Below, piece after piece: positions 49,401 to 61,587 of a stretch of DNA of 64,000 nt. Within the stretch, counting starts at the first letter, position 1, and each line of letters opens with the position of its first letter. This DNA comes from Eremophila alpestris peregrina (Eukaryota; Chordata; Aves; Passeriformes; Alaudidae). Location of the stretch: NCBI GenBank assembly GCA_009792885.1, contig WMCF01000007.1:5509798-5573797 (forward strand). Reading direction: 5' to 3'. The notes below the pieces were generated by a model. It was not told the origin of the DNA. It did no database searches and was given only the letters and a program-made list of their open reading frames with translations. The position numbers and the translations under genes were made by a program.

Positions 49401-52202
49401 ATGAAAGATGTATGAAATTATTATTAAATAGCTCCATGCTCTGATACAATAATTAATTTAATAAATTGGTTCAATAGTTTGAAATACCTGAGAATTCAAT
49501 CTTAAATAAATCTTCTACAACACTCAAATGCCCTTCCTTAGATTCTAACTTATTCTACTGGTAAACCCCTGCATGTATCATTTGCACACTCTTTTTTATT
49601 TTTTCCTAGCTGAAAAAAAGGCAATAAATTTACCACTGACCTGTTTTGAATTAAAGTCTGCACATAACCCATGTGGTTTTTAAATGTGATTGTATTCATA
49701 TGGCTTTAGAAACTGGAAATTGAAGTATGTTGTTTTTCTTATTCTGCAGATTGATTATAGACCATGCCTATTTCTTGTGTTTTGATAATAGATGAGATTT
49801 TAAATCCTCTTATTTTATATGGAGCTAGGCCAAAAAGGTCTTAATTATCAAGCTGTGGTTTTACATATTTTTATTTATTTATTTATTTATTTATTTTTAT
49901 TTTTTAGGTAATTTTATATGTTTCTATAGATGTATATGCACCTATTTAAAGAGTACCTTTTCCTTTATACATGTGCCTATGTGAAAGTTATATTTCAGTG
50001 TGAAGTCTAAAAAAATTTAGGCAGTTACTGTATAGACACATTTCTGCTGTTAATTACCAGAGAAAAGGCTCCTTTTAAATAGTCCTGTTTAGTCTATGTG
50101 CAAGTTTCTTCATCTTAAAAACTACTAGGATAGAGAGCAGCACAGATTTGGCAACTGGGAGATTCCAAACTTATTGCAACACTTTACTAGGAAATAATAG
50201 TTACTAAGCAATGCTAACAGCAGTGCTCCGAGGGCCAATGTCCTGAGAGCCATTAACATGAGGATTCGTTGCACAACACAAGGGAATTTTGAAGCTCTTC
50301 CAGTCTTGAGAAGGAAGATGGCATAATAAAAGCATTTGAATTAGAAGACAATTCATATTGTTTGCTAACACAAAGAGAGGAAAATCAGTGTCATGAACAT
50401 CTATTAACACTCTAGAAGCAGTGACCTCCCACTTTGTAATAGCAGTGTATGGGGATTTCTGGAGTTGAATTTTAACCATTGTTTTGGTGGAACCAAACAT
50501 TTCTCTGCTCATGTTGCCTTCTATGTAGGTCGGGTACAAGATATTCTTCAAAAAGCTCCTGTTCCCTTCATGTCAAAAGAGGAATGCCAGGCAAGGTACA
50601 GGAGGCACAGAATAGGTGACAAAGTGGTCTGTGCTGGCTATGATGAAGGAGGAAGGGATACTTGTAAGGTAATGACAAACAGTAGTGTGTAGTTATATCT
50701 TCCAACCAAATGGTCAAATATATAAATGAATACTAAAATGATTTTTAATTTTTATTAGAAAAGTATGATTATCAATAGAGTTCTTGATTAACTTGTCACT
50801 TTTGGTTGTTAAAAGCACGGAAAACCAAGTTATATAGAAAATATTTCTTGTACAACACTGAAATCTTTAGAGATAGATTCCATGGATAGGAAAATCTGAG
50901 TGTGAATATCTAGAGATCCATTTAGGGCATAAAACAGTGTTCCTTCAGACTATCAGAAATCCAGAGAGTGTAAGTATAGTACCTTAAAGCATTTCTCCAG
51001 TAAGAACAGATTTTCTAGTTGTTTTCTTTTTTTTTTAAATTTTTTTTTGTAGGAAATACAGTACATAAACCTTATTTTAAAGCATCCACTGTGTATAAAC
51101 CAGAAGGGAGGGTGCTAGCAATGCCATTAGAATGCATGGGGAATAGAAGGCTAAAAACAAACTGTGAAAACTGCTCTGTTCATAATTAGAGTTGAAAATG
51201 TCACAATAGCGTGAGTTCCATGAGCCAAATTCTCTGCTCAAGAGTAAACTCACGCACTTCCGCCAGTTTAAATATTCTGAGTTAATTTCTGGAAGATGAA
51301 AATAGTCTGATTAGTAATATTGAATTCTCTACCAAATACAGTTTTTGCTGCAAACATTTAACACTTAATAATTGTATGCTGAAATGATACTATTGCTATG
51401 ATTAGTTAGGAATAAAAATACTTAAAGCTGGGAATTAATATTTCCTCCATGTTAATTAAGTTTTCTTTAACTGATACAGCATAACCAGAACAAAACCAAG
51501 TTGTTTTAAAAAATAACACACTTGTTGTCCTAACAACTCATAAGAGCTTCTCTATGGAATCTTATGTTCAAAAAGGAATAGGAAAAGAAAACACAAAGGT
51601 GTTTTATCCTGAGTGGGACTGAGTCAAACAAGATAAGGCATGTAGAGAACAGAGATACTAAAAGGATGGTCATAAGAATAAAATACTGCCAAACTGGCTG
51701 TTTTTCTTACTTGCATACATAGTTTTTTTAATTGAGTTTTAAATCACTGTTTGTAGATAAGTCAATAATAATAATAATAATAAAAATAAAATAATAAACC
51801 CCAGTAGTTTTGAACCTTCATGGGAAGAAGAAGTTGTTCACAATGACTATTTAGAAACCAATTTAATAAACAATCAGAACACCTGCTTCGGTCCTCTCTT
51901 AGTTGTAAGTGAAAGTGACTGAAATCTAGGCTGTTATGCTGGTGGTAACACTGAATGATGCTCCTTTTATTCAAGGCTTTCCTTGTGACAGAAATACTGA
52001 TGAGGCCTCTTCCTTGCATGCTCTCTCTTTTTCTCCTGTGACACAGGGAGACTCAGGAGGGCCCCTGTCGTGCAGGCACGAGGAGGTGTGGTACCTGGTG
52101 GGCATCACCAGCTGGGGCGAAGGGTGCGCTCGCCCCCGGCAGCCGGGAGTCTACACCAAAGTTGCTGACTATTCAGACTGGATTCTAGAAAAAACTACAT
52201 AA
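37464..52202 (+). CDS. KLKB1: Plasma prekallikrein / factor XI-type serine protease
   Basis: Fourteen coding exons: 37464-37521, 40036-40198, 40866-40969, 42510-42669, 43242-43351, 46238-46397, 47149-47258, 47346-47505, 47635-47750, 48097-48271, 48644-48819, 49123-49218, 50529-50668, 52047-52202 (TAA 52200-52202). They total 1884 nt, 627 aa, with all phases closing. Residues 1-19 are a signal peptide matching the prekallikrein one (FYFISLLA). Four apple domains follow (about 21-104, 110-193, 200-283, 290-373), each on two exons. Activation site R391|IVGG; triad H435, D484, S579; S1-pocket D573 predicts cleavage after Arg/Lys. C382 and C504 are placed to join heavy and light chains. Apple 4 carries C338 and C344, the extra pair typical of monomeric prekallikrein; factor XI lacks the second. 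C162 in apple 2 is an extra cysteine. The protease domain mixes factor XI-like (GYRK) and prekallikrein-like features, consistent with a gene close to the unduplicated ancestor. Expected: liver-secreted zymogen that cleaves kininogen. Confidence 0.95.
39032..39335 (+). mobile_element. CR1 3'-end fragment, sense
   Basis: Contains GAGGGAATGGCCTGATGCTG, a GGAAGTGGTCACAG-like block and the tail CCTTGTGGACCCCTTCCAAC followed by CTCTGTGATCTTCC, a CR1 3'-end subtype. It sits in KLKB1 intron 1, runs left to right and is 5' truncated. Confidence 0.8.
44050..44711 (+). mobile_element. LTR remnants with two tandem 3' ends
   Basis: In KLKB1 intron 5. Position 44060 onward has LTR blocks: TTTACTGCTGGGCAGTGCTG, GGGTATTCCATATCATATGA, an ATATAAAAT box and a GGAGGAGGAAGG block, ending at about 44545 in GTCAACCCACCA. 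From about 44556 a second 3' portion follows (AAACAGTCTTTACCT, TTCTGATTCTCTCCCC, then GTAAAACCATGGCA at about 44711). The second resembles the 3' half of a different avian LTR family, so one element may be nested in or adjacent to another. No retroviral genes are seen. Confidence 0.65.
44815..44900 (-). mobile_element. Possible degraded CR1 fragment
   Basis: Short stretch starting ATCATAGAAGCCTAGA and containing AGAGGTCATCTAA and CATCTATACTTGCCCAGACA, which resembles the antisense 3' end of a CR1 subtype. Too short and diverged to be sure. Confidence 0.3.
49868..49905. repeat. (TTTA)n microsatellite
   Basis: About six tandem TTTA units followed by T-rich sequence in KLKB1 intron 12. Confidence 0.85.
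51764..51797. repeat. (AAT)n microsatellite
   Basis: About six tandem AAT units, then A-rich imperfect units, in KLKB1 intron 13. Confidence 0.85.
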
Positions 52203-52394
52203 TATGAGCTTTCCTGACTCACTCCAAGTGTTGCTGTGGAATAACAGCCCTCAGAGCAATGGGATAAAGCGTATTAGTGCTTTTTCAATGGTGTTTTTTG
52301 TTAGCCTGGAGTGTAAAATACTGATTTTAAAATGAAGAAAAGCAGGAATGAATGAATTTTCCTATTACTAATAAAAAGCAGTAATAACAATAAA
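52203..52394 (+). terminator. KLKB1: KLKB1 3' UTR with two AATAAA signals
   Basis: Two canonical poly(A) signals, 52370-52375 and 52389-52394, lie 170-190 nt after the stop, with T/G-containing sequence just downstream (ctctgtgataactg). A short 3' UTR is expected. Confidence 0.65.
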
Positions 52395-52419
52395 CTCTGT
52401 GATAACTGATTTGGCATAA

Positions 52420-55400
52420 AAAATAGGGCCGAGCCATGGACTTATTCTGTCCTTGCTAGCAGAAAACAGGAGTGGATGAGGTTGCAGGACACATGGACCT
52501 TGTAGGTGTGAACTACTTCTGTTGTAGGAGGTTGTGACACAGCAAAAAGAAATTTCTGTCCCTTGTCTGAATGTCATTAAAATGGGTGAACCACTTGCAA
52601 GCTTACTAAAGGGCTGGGGAAAGGGAAGCTGAGACATGGAGATGCCTACACAGTTGCATAAACCAAGTTTCCTTAGGGAATTAACCAAAAAAAGTGTGAG
52701 TATATGAGTACTAATCAAGAAAACAAATCCAGAGGTCTTGGCAGAGGGACACATGTGGATGCAGACACCACCAAGGCCAGTTTATGCTGGAAAATCCCAT
52801 CCTGACGTTCCCAGCAGTCTGCCAAGGGTTTGCACAAGCGTGATTTGTGCTGTGATCTCCACTGGGCTTTGATCTCCTCAGGACCAGGCAGGGAGATCAA
52901 GCCTGTCCCCTCCAAGTCACCAGACACCTGTGTTATCCATATATATATGTTCTCAAGGCACACAGAATGGCAAACAGCAGAAGGCATAAAATACATATTT
53001 TTCTACATTGCTACTCTCCAGACCTTCTGCGTTCACAGCTGCAAGGTCACTTGAGTGTGTTTACAATCCCCACCAGTCTTCCACTTTTAACCCATTGCTC
53101 CCAGTGAGCTGTCCATCACTTACAGTATTCTAATTTCTGTGGATAATTTTGTGATGAGAAGGATAATGAGGGTCTACTTCTCTTGAGGAAGAATATCCAG
53201 AAAATCAAGAAAAGAATCCCTTCCCTCAATATATATTTTTATTTTCCAAATACCTAGCTCTCTATGATTAAAGAAACAACTTTATCCTGTTCCTATTTCT
53301 CCTTATTTCCTTTTATAATTTCTTGTTACTTTGTGTCAGGTACCTAACATATTTCATGGCTAAAATTAGTACTAGTGTGAGAAACAGGAGTTCAAAATTA
53401 ATTACTTTCCTATAGTAAGAAGCAGGATTTCTCACTGCATCAGAATGGAGAGTAGGGTACTAACACTGTCTTTGCCAAACTTCATGAGCTTTTTTCCTAA
53501 TCATCTACATTACCATAAGTGCTGAAAATATGTTCCAGAGTGCTACTCATAATTGCCCTACACCACACTGGGAGGTAAACAGCAGGAGTGGATCTACAAG
53601 TAAATGAGGTCATGAAACTTAGGAATTAAACATCAAATTATTGGAGAAAAGAATCAAGCTGCTGAAAATTATTTTTGTCTTTACTTTTTTTTATGCTTTA
53701 CTTGTAAATATTACTGAGGAAAAAAAATGTAATTCCACACTAGAAGCTTATACTCCTATCTGTGTCTGGAGTCAGGGTGTGCAGTGCTAAGCTGGCTGCA
53801 GTCAACAAAACTGACATCCTAAAGCTGTATTCAAAGGTTGGGGAGTTGATTTACTTAGCTTGTTTATTTTTAAAGAATCAGAATTTAGAGAAGGGATGAA
53901 AACAGTCCAAACTTAACAGGAGAGGAGAGGTAATGCTGCCATTGCAGGCACATCTGGGGAAAGAGAGGTGCTGCCTTCCCTCTGCCCCATTGTGGATTCC
54001 TGGTGACAGGGGCTGTAGTACTGGGGGTGCACAGTCCAAAGGTCTCATGCTCTGGGAGTCCTGAGAGCAGGACGTGGCTGTTCAAAGAGCCAACAGGAGC
54101 AGTCTGGTGTGCATTGGGGGAATTGGATCAAGGGTGAGAGGGAAGGCACATTGCTCTGCTGGGATTTTTGCCAACACTGCAGACGCAGAATGGGAGATAT
54201 GGGTGGGGGCCAATGTCTTTTCATGCTCTGTTTAATCCTCAGCTGGTTTAAAATAACAGCAAACCTCAGACATGCTGTCAAAAACCTAGAGACTTAAATA
54301 AGGGACTGAGAAAGAAAAAATAGAAAATGGGGGAAAAAAAAGAAAGATTCTTGGCATTCAAGTGCGGTTCTGTCCTCATGGGGAAGGAATGAAGGCAGCT
54401 TAAAAAGAGTTGCTGAAGGAAAAAAAGGAATTGCTTCAGTAGGAAAACAGAGGCTGAAACTCTCTAAATAAGAATCATCAGGAGACCATCCAAAATATTT
54501 TTCTGCTGATACTCAAACTGTGTAGACTAAAGAGCATATACAATGTCAACCTGACAGCCTTTAATACTTTCTCATAATAATGCTGCCATCAGCATTCTCA
54601 AATGCACAAAAATGTATTATTCTTTTTTTTTTCTTTTCTTCTTTTCCTTCCCTCCCATTTATTTGTTTGTTTGTTTTTTTCTGCTACAACTTTTCAAGTT
54701 GTAAGTGTTGCAGTAACAAAGAAGAATCACAGTCAATACCACTCTGTAAAACTCTAGAGCTCCATGTTTTTTTTCCTCAGAGGTATTCCAGGTGACAGCA
54801 ATATGCCACAGGAAACTCAGCTGTTCCTGTTGAAAGGATAAGTGAACTCAATGACTGCAGACATCTTTCATGAGTGGCTGTTGAACAGATAAAATACCTT
54901 ATTCCAATATATTTTCACCTAGAGAAGATTTCCTTAAATAGCATTTTGCATTAGTTGTCAGTGCCTCTGTAATAAATTCCTGATGGCTAAAAGTGAGTAC
55001 CAGGAATAGGTATGTGGAGAATGCTGGAGCTCATGGTAAGTCCTTATGACTTTGTTTAAGAAGAACTACATGAGGGAAACTCTGATCTTTTTGTGGTTTT
55101 ATAAACCAGTGTGATATGTAGTTCATTGAGGCCTTTAGACTCATAGATAGAAGTATATTGGTGTTATTAAGTGTTATGTTGCTTGGGCTTTCTGGTATCA
55201 ATAGGTGACTTGCACTAAATGAGAGACAGTTTATGCCCTTTATTTATTCTCCCTTCTAATCTGCCTCCCTGGGGAAAAGTAATTTTTAAAAAGCTAACAA
55301 CCAAAAAAGCTATCTCAATCTCATTAAAAAAAAGCCTGGTCCTTAAATCTTTCTCTGTTCATGTTGGAACAGAAGATAAACATCAGTGCTTTAGTTGTTA

Positions 55401-58400
55401 TTTTGATTAATGGCAAGTGTCTCTAGTTGTCCTGAAAGTCAATAGATCTCATAATCTTACTTAGAGGTATAGAAATTTTGGAGGGCAAATGCCATTATTG
55501 ATGTATCCAATAGCAGCATTAGTCTGGCCTGATTATTTTGTATAAGCAAGATCCCTGATCCCAGAAATTTCCAGGCTTGTTCGGGTACAGATGAAATACT
55601 TCATATATTCTCTGACAGTCTGGAGAACAATTAGTTAATCATAAAGTAAAGATATATTCTTTTGCTGCTCAAGTGGACTCAAATTTTAACTTGTAATAAC
55701 TTTCTCTGTAATAATTTTAATGGAATTGTAAAGCAAAAACCCCAATTTCCCATTAAACTGGCAATGCAGTGTTTCCTACCACTGCTGGTGCTTTGCCTAA
55801 TGTCTGAGTTTGAAGTATGACTTCTTGAAAGTGACCTGAGCTGTGAACAAAAAGACATAAAGCCTCTCATTTCTTCTTGCTGAGAGAATTCAAAATCCTT
55901 GCAGTGAAGATCTAGAGAGATCACCTAGTAAGTCCATTTCCTCTGCTTTCCCAGCAGAGGGGAGTGGAACAATTTGGTATAAGCTCCTAGTGCAAGTTTA
56001 ATTTGTTCTGTGGAAAATTATTATTCTGCTGTAATGAAAAATGAATCTCTGATGCTGAAAAATAGCAAAATGTATGGAATTAAAATCATGGCACTCCTCA
56101 TAGCAGGAGAACTGTGAATTCTAATTCTCTGCCTAATTTCCTGTACGTATGGAGGATTCTTTAAAAAGTTATTGCAAGGTGCTTTTTTTTAAAGTGAATT
56201 ATCTGCATTAAAATACATTCAAATTGGATTTCTACTTCAAACAGGAGACAACATTATTTTGCCTCTGAACAATTATAGCAGATATGCAATACTACATATT
56301 TGTAGTGAAGCATTTCCTGGAGTAGTAAATTTATAGTTTTTCCCGGGGTCTTTATGCTGTAAATCACATTATAGATATGCATAGATGTGTTAGAATTACT
56401 GTGGATTGTTGCATGCTACAAGAAATTGTTTAATGTCCTATGCAGTGGAGTTTGGAGTTTCCTTGGTATTGTGATGGGTTTTGGTTTGGTTTGGTTTTTG
56501 CTTGGTTTGTTGCAGTTTTTTTGTGGTTTTTTTTTTCCTTTCAAATTTTCTGCAGTTACTCTTTATGTTTTTGATACTCTTTTCCCATCACAATGTGATG
56601 TTAGCAAATACTGAGTTGGTTCCCACATTTTTTTTTAGCTGGTTTATTTGGGGGACCAATGATACCAAACTACACAGGGCATGCAATAGTTTAGGGGAAG
56701 CTGATAGGAACTAAAGCAAAGTTAAAGTGAGTTGGAACAAAAAAACCCCAAGAAATAGTGCAACTTTAAGAAAGACCAGCCTGAACAATAGATATGCATC
56801 TGGGCAAATGGAAATGAAAATATGATGGAACACCTAGACATCCTTTCCAGATCCACAAAATTGTACCCCAGGACCTTAAAATTAATACATTTCCATGTAT
56901 GATACAGGAAGTCTTTCTGTGCTAGGAAGTTGTGGAATATTTGAAGTGCTGCATTGCCCTAATATGACTGTGCAGTGCTCCGACCTGAGCTTATTATCAC
57001 ACAACTCTGCTGTGATCTGCTGCTCTTCATTGAGGTACCTGATACAATTGTCAGGCTCATATCTGCACTTTCACTCTGTTTCCACTGATTGTACCATCTG
57101 GTAGATTTTGTCTCCCAATAACCTCTCTGCTAATTTTTGTACCTGAAGTCATGTACAGTGATTTGGAGAATCACATGGTTTTAATTTTCACAGGAGATCT
57201 AAATAAATATCTGTTCTGGGGTGTTATTGGGTGATGAAGCCTTCCTGAAGTTTACTTCTGAAGTTGCCCATCCCTAGTACAGCATCATTTTTTGAATGAT
57301 TCTGGTTGGTTGTGTGCTGCTAAGGGAAAGGTGTTTCTTAAGGAAACACCATCCATAACATGTCTGAAGCTTCTATGCTTCTGTTCTGTGATTCCATTTT
57401 TCTGTTCATGGTTCACTGTTTAAGAATTTTAGGCATGGGCATTTTGGTTTTGACCTTGTACCCAACATGTTGAGTAGGGAACAAGTCATTTTCCACATAT
57501 CACTCAGTGTCACTGGGGAAGGAGGAGGAGCAGTGTCATCCCTTGGGGGACAGAATAAAAATGTAGAAGAAGGACAAAGGAGCTGCTCCTCTCTTCTGGG
57601 CTTCCTGGGATTTGGATGTTTTGGCAGATGACTTGATGCCATAATATTGTCTAAATGCAATTAATTTTCTGAACTCTATTTGTTGAAAAAAATTGGCTGA
57701 ATAGTTAATAAAACAGTTATACAATTAATACTGAATGAGTCCTTTGGACTTCAAAGGATCTAAAACAATAAGATTGGCAGAATTGACTGGTGTGAGCAGT
57801 AGAATTACTGTAAACAAGGAAAAGAAATGGAATAAAGAGGGTTTTTTTTTATTTCCAGTAAATTTATTGTGCTTATTACCAGAAAGATTTTTATGGCTCT
57901 GAGTAAACCTCTGGTTTCTTTAACTTTCACTAAAATTTCAGGGGAAAACAGCTTTTTCATGTATTCTAGAATAACTTTCAATAGCTTGTCACTAGGTGGC
58001 GCTTTAGCTTTAATTTGTCCTGTGTTCCATGGCTATGATAAGAAAACGAACCTCTAAGAGGATATTTTTATTTCTATAGCTGATTAGCAATAATAAAAAA
58101 TTGAATTTCCATCTTCATTTGTAGAACTTGTAGAATTCAAAGGCAGCAGATATGTTTAGCTCCACATTTCTTCATGGCACAGGAACATTAAAAGACTAGG
58201 ACATGAAGGCTGACCAAGTTAAACAGAAGCTATTTGCCTACTGAACCCCACAGTATTTCACACCTTAATAAACAGGAATAAAACCACTGAAAGACACAGC
58301 CAGGGCTCTGAGCACCTCTGCTCTCTCTGGGGGGCTTGGCTTGAGGCTAGCTTGGGCACAGGGCAGTTGTCTGGCCCTGAATCAGGGAGCTTGGGGGAAC

Positions 58401-60997
58401 TATCTTAGGGAGCTATGTGTGAGCCTGGCCCCCACTACTGTGCCTTATAAGTGTAAAAAAAATTTAGCCTGTACTTTAATAATATATGAATGGTTCTTAC
58501 CACCAAAATCATATCCATCTGTTAAAAATTCCTTTGTCAGATTTTCATATCTGGAAAAACATGCAGCAAGATTGTCTGAAATGGATAAATTGCTCAGTAT
58601 TGGGAAGAGATGATAATCTGAATTATTAGTTTTCAGCATTATCTCTGAGCCTAACCAAAGGAAACCATGTGGAACAGTGTCCCAGGCGCTACAGGTTCTT
58701 GAGCAGAAGAATAAATAATATCTTGCTCTTGTTCTGCAGCTCTATCGTTTGAAAGTGGCTGTTGATCTTAGTAAAACTTAGACCACTCAGGCAGGAGAGA
58801 TGTTCTTTCTGTGCATCAGTGAATACAGATTTAGATTAATTGTTATTATTGTGGAATAAAGAACATGTGACTTCAAGTTGTACCAAAAAGGATGTTAAAA
58901 AAACCTGTTTGGAGTAAAGAGAATGAAACAGTTGGTAGGGGGCAGTTGAGAATGTTGTGGAACTTCCATCCCTGGAATTACTTAGGGCTAGGTTACACCA
59001 TGGTGTAACTGGCCCTGCCTTACATATGTGGTGGACTGGACTTTCCAGCTGCTACCTATGATCATGAACAGCAATACAAAATCATGGGTTTTGGTTTTTT
59101 GCTGTAATACATGTGCATTTTCAAGTATTTGTCTATGTATTTTGCATGCCCATTCTTTAAACGGTTCAATCCTTTCATTCCCCTGCAAAAAACCCCAGAA
59201 ATTCTCGTTGTGGCCTTAGTTTTTTCCCCTGCTTCCAGTCGTTTCTGTTTCGAAGACTCAAGTCCATATAAAATCATAATGAAGCAAAAGGAATAAAGGC
59301 AAATGAAAAGATAAAATAGGCCAAAGCATTACTAATATAAAGATGTGAGTTAATTGTGCTGTTCTGTTCAATTGATTTTGCCACTAGCATAAAAAACCAC
59401 CAGGCTTTGTGCTGACCTGGTTGTGCAGAGACCTAACACTTGTCTGTGCCTCAGCCTGAGCTGCTCAAACTTGACTGGGAAGCAAGGAGAAACACACCAT
59501 GATAAAACACATAAAAAGATAACTTCAAGAGGCTCTTTGGGGTACCCAGCAACAACATCATACTTCTCTCAGTGAAGGATTGAGGATGTGATAGTTGCTG
59601 TATGTACAATATCCTTCCATCCAGCAGAAACCTCAGAGGGAAGCCTGAAAACATCAACCTCTGGATGTAAGGGAACACAGGAAGGGCAAGCACACACCAG
59701 AGAAAAGGGGTATGTAGTTGGAAGGGCTGTTTTCCTTCTAAAGCAATTTTCCCCAAATTATTAATGAAGGTTTTCTGTGTTAATTGGACAATATGAATTG
59801 TTAAGCTACTAAAACATTAGCTGGACTGGCAATATATTTTGAACATCCATTTGTGGCGCATTGCCTTTTGCCCAAAAGAAGATTTTTTTCAGTGGCACAT
59901 AAAGTAAACAGGGATTTACTTCAGGTTATGGAGGCATTCAAAGGAAGAGTAGAAAACCTTAAGGCAGTAGCCTTCAGTTTGAAGTATTGTCATGTGTTGA
60001 TTGGAAAACAAGAAAACCACTCCTTTTGCAACTCTGTTGCTTCTGAACTCTTATATAACTCTGCATAATACAACAGAAGCTGGTTAGCCTCCAGGCACTA
60101 CCTAATGAGAAAACACTGGTGAAATAATAACTTATAAATCATAAGTTATTAAGTGTCCTCATAAATACAGTTGATACTGACATATAAAGACTTTGTACTC
60201 AGTATTGATTATTTTTTAATTTCTACAGAATGTTCTGTATTTGATATTTCTTTAAAGCTACAACAGGGAGGTTCATAGCACTGTGGGAAGGTCACGTTTA
60301 TCAGAGAAAGTACATTTCTTTCTCTTATGGTAGCAGGGGAAAAAACCAGAAAAACATAACCTATGGCCATTCTAGAGGCTTACAAACTCCCATTAGTATT
60401 TGTAAGTGGTTTTTCTGAACAAAAATCCTCCTGATATTAAATTTTTTTCATTATTTTCAAAAATCTGACTCACAGCTGCCACTTGTGTGGTCTGGCAATA
60501 CCATGTAAACCTCCAGACAAGATGAAGGGTAAATCTCCTGAACCAAAAATGTAGGCCAAATTTTCCACTAGAACTTAAATGCAGAAAATCTGACCTGAAC
60601 CTCTTGCATTTCCTTTTATCTGTAGTACAGACTTTTAAAAGATATTTAGATTGCTGTCATTGGTTCCTCAAAGGTCAGTGTTCACTGCTGAAACACTCCA
60701 AACCTGAGAGCCACAACTTGGTGCTGCTTTTCCATTCCAGAGGTGAGCTCCATATCAACACTATCCAGACCTACAGATATAGACAAAATTAACCTGGGAG
60801 AAATACACTTGGAAAAGAGATAGGTAGGGTAATCTTGTAGTTGAAACTGGGATTTGATTGTTTATTTGGAGCATGTCACTTACTCTTCTTCAAAATTATC
60901 AGATGTGATCCCCCTCTGCACTTCTGTGCTCTGGTATGACTTGTGGAAGTTTCTGAAGTAAATACTGCTATTATTGCTGTTACAATTGTTGCATTAG
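52420..60997. other. Intergenic spacer downstream of KLKB1
   Basis: No apple-domain, protease or other splice-consistent exon was recognised on either strand; the reading frames present are short and lack coding character. It includes a poly(T)/(TTTG) stretch near 54655-54680, a (TTGGT)n-like patch near 56475-56515 and a CTCF-like motif at 57988. The next gene expected by synteny (MTNR1A) does not begin here. Confidence 0.5.
57988..58003 (+). promoter_or_regulatory. CTCF-like binding motif
   Basis: GTCACTAGGTGGCGCT matches the vertebrate CTCF core (CCASYAGRKGGCRS) at every position except the first (T for C), on the + strand. It lies about 5.8 kb beyond the KLKB1 stop in otherwise AT-rich intergenic DNA, a plausible insulator or loop anchor. 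Confidence 0.55.
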
Positions 60998-61002
60998 GAA
61001 AT

Positions 61003-61582
61003 TGTCCTTGTTTCAGCCAGAACAGAGTTAGTTTTCTGGTGGTAGCCATGAGGGTGTGGAGCCTGGAGCCATATTTGTTATTCTAGTGTAGGTTTTTACT
61101 CTGTACTGCCACTGTCACTGGTGGCTGTGGAAGTAAGGGATTATGGTTTCAGAGAAGGAAGGAGGCTTCAGGTGGAAAGAAAGGGGACATGCACACCCTC
61201 CACAGTGATTTTGTCCTTCTCCAGGGGAGCAGGTGGCAAGTGGAGCAGTGGGGTGGCACTGGTCCCAACCATATGGCTTGTCCATCATTGCTTTTCACTG
61301 TCTCAGGCTTGGGAAAAAATGTGGTGGAGGGAGCATGGGGAGGCACTGGCCAAGGTCACATTGCATCGAATTTAGTGAGCATTTTTTGCATGGAAATCGC
61401 ACCCTTTTGGTATACTTTTGTTATTCATATTTTTGTTGTTGCTGTTCATTATCTTATTGTTTTTCCAGTAAATTGTTATCTCAACCTGTAATCTCTGCCT
61501 TTTGTCTTTCTCCCTGGAGGAGACTGAGGGGATGGTGGTGGCTACCTGGGGCTGAATTTCCAGTGGGGCTTAAACCATGACA
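61003..61582 (+). mobile_element. Complete solo LTR (ERVL-like) with perfect 5-bp target duplication
   Basis: A 580-bp element starting TGTCCTTGTTTCAGCCAG and ending GGCTTAAACCATGACA, with TG...CA termini. It is flanked by gaaat at 60998-61002 and 61583-61587. The 5-bp duplication fits ERVL-type integration. The absence of internal sequence points to LTR-LTR recombination. The intact duplication suggests a younger insertion than the other LTRs here. Confidence 0.85.
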
Positions 61583-61587
61583 GAAAT

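Noticed and set aside
55951..55964. CTCF-like CCAGCAGAGGGGAG
   Set aside because: Lacks the conserved GGC of the core; weaker than the 57988 site.
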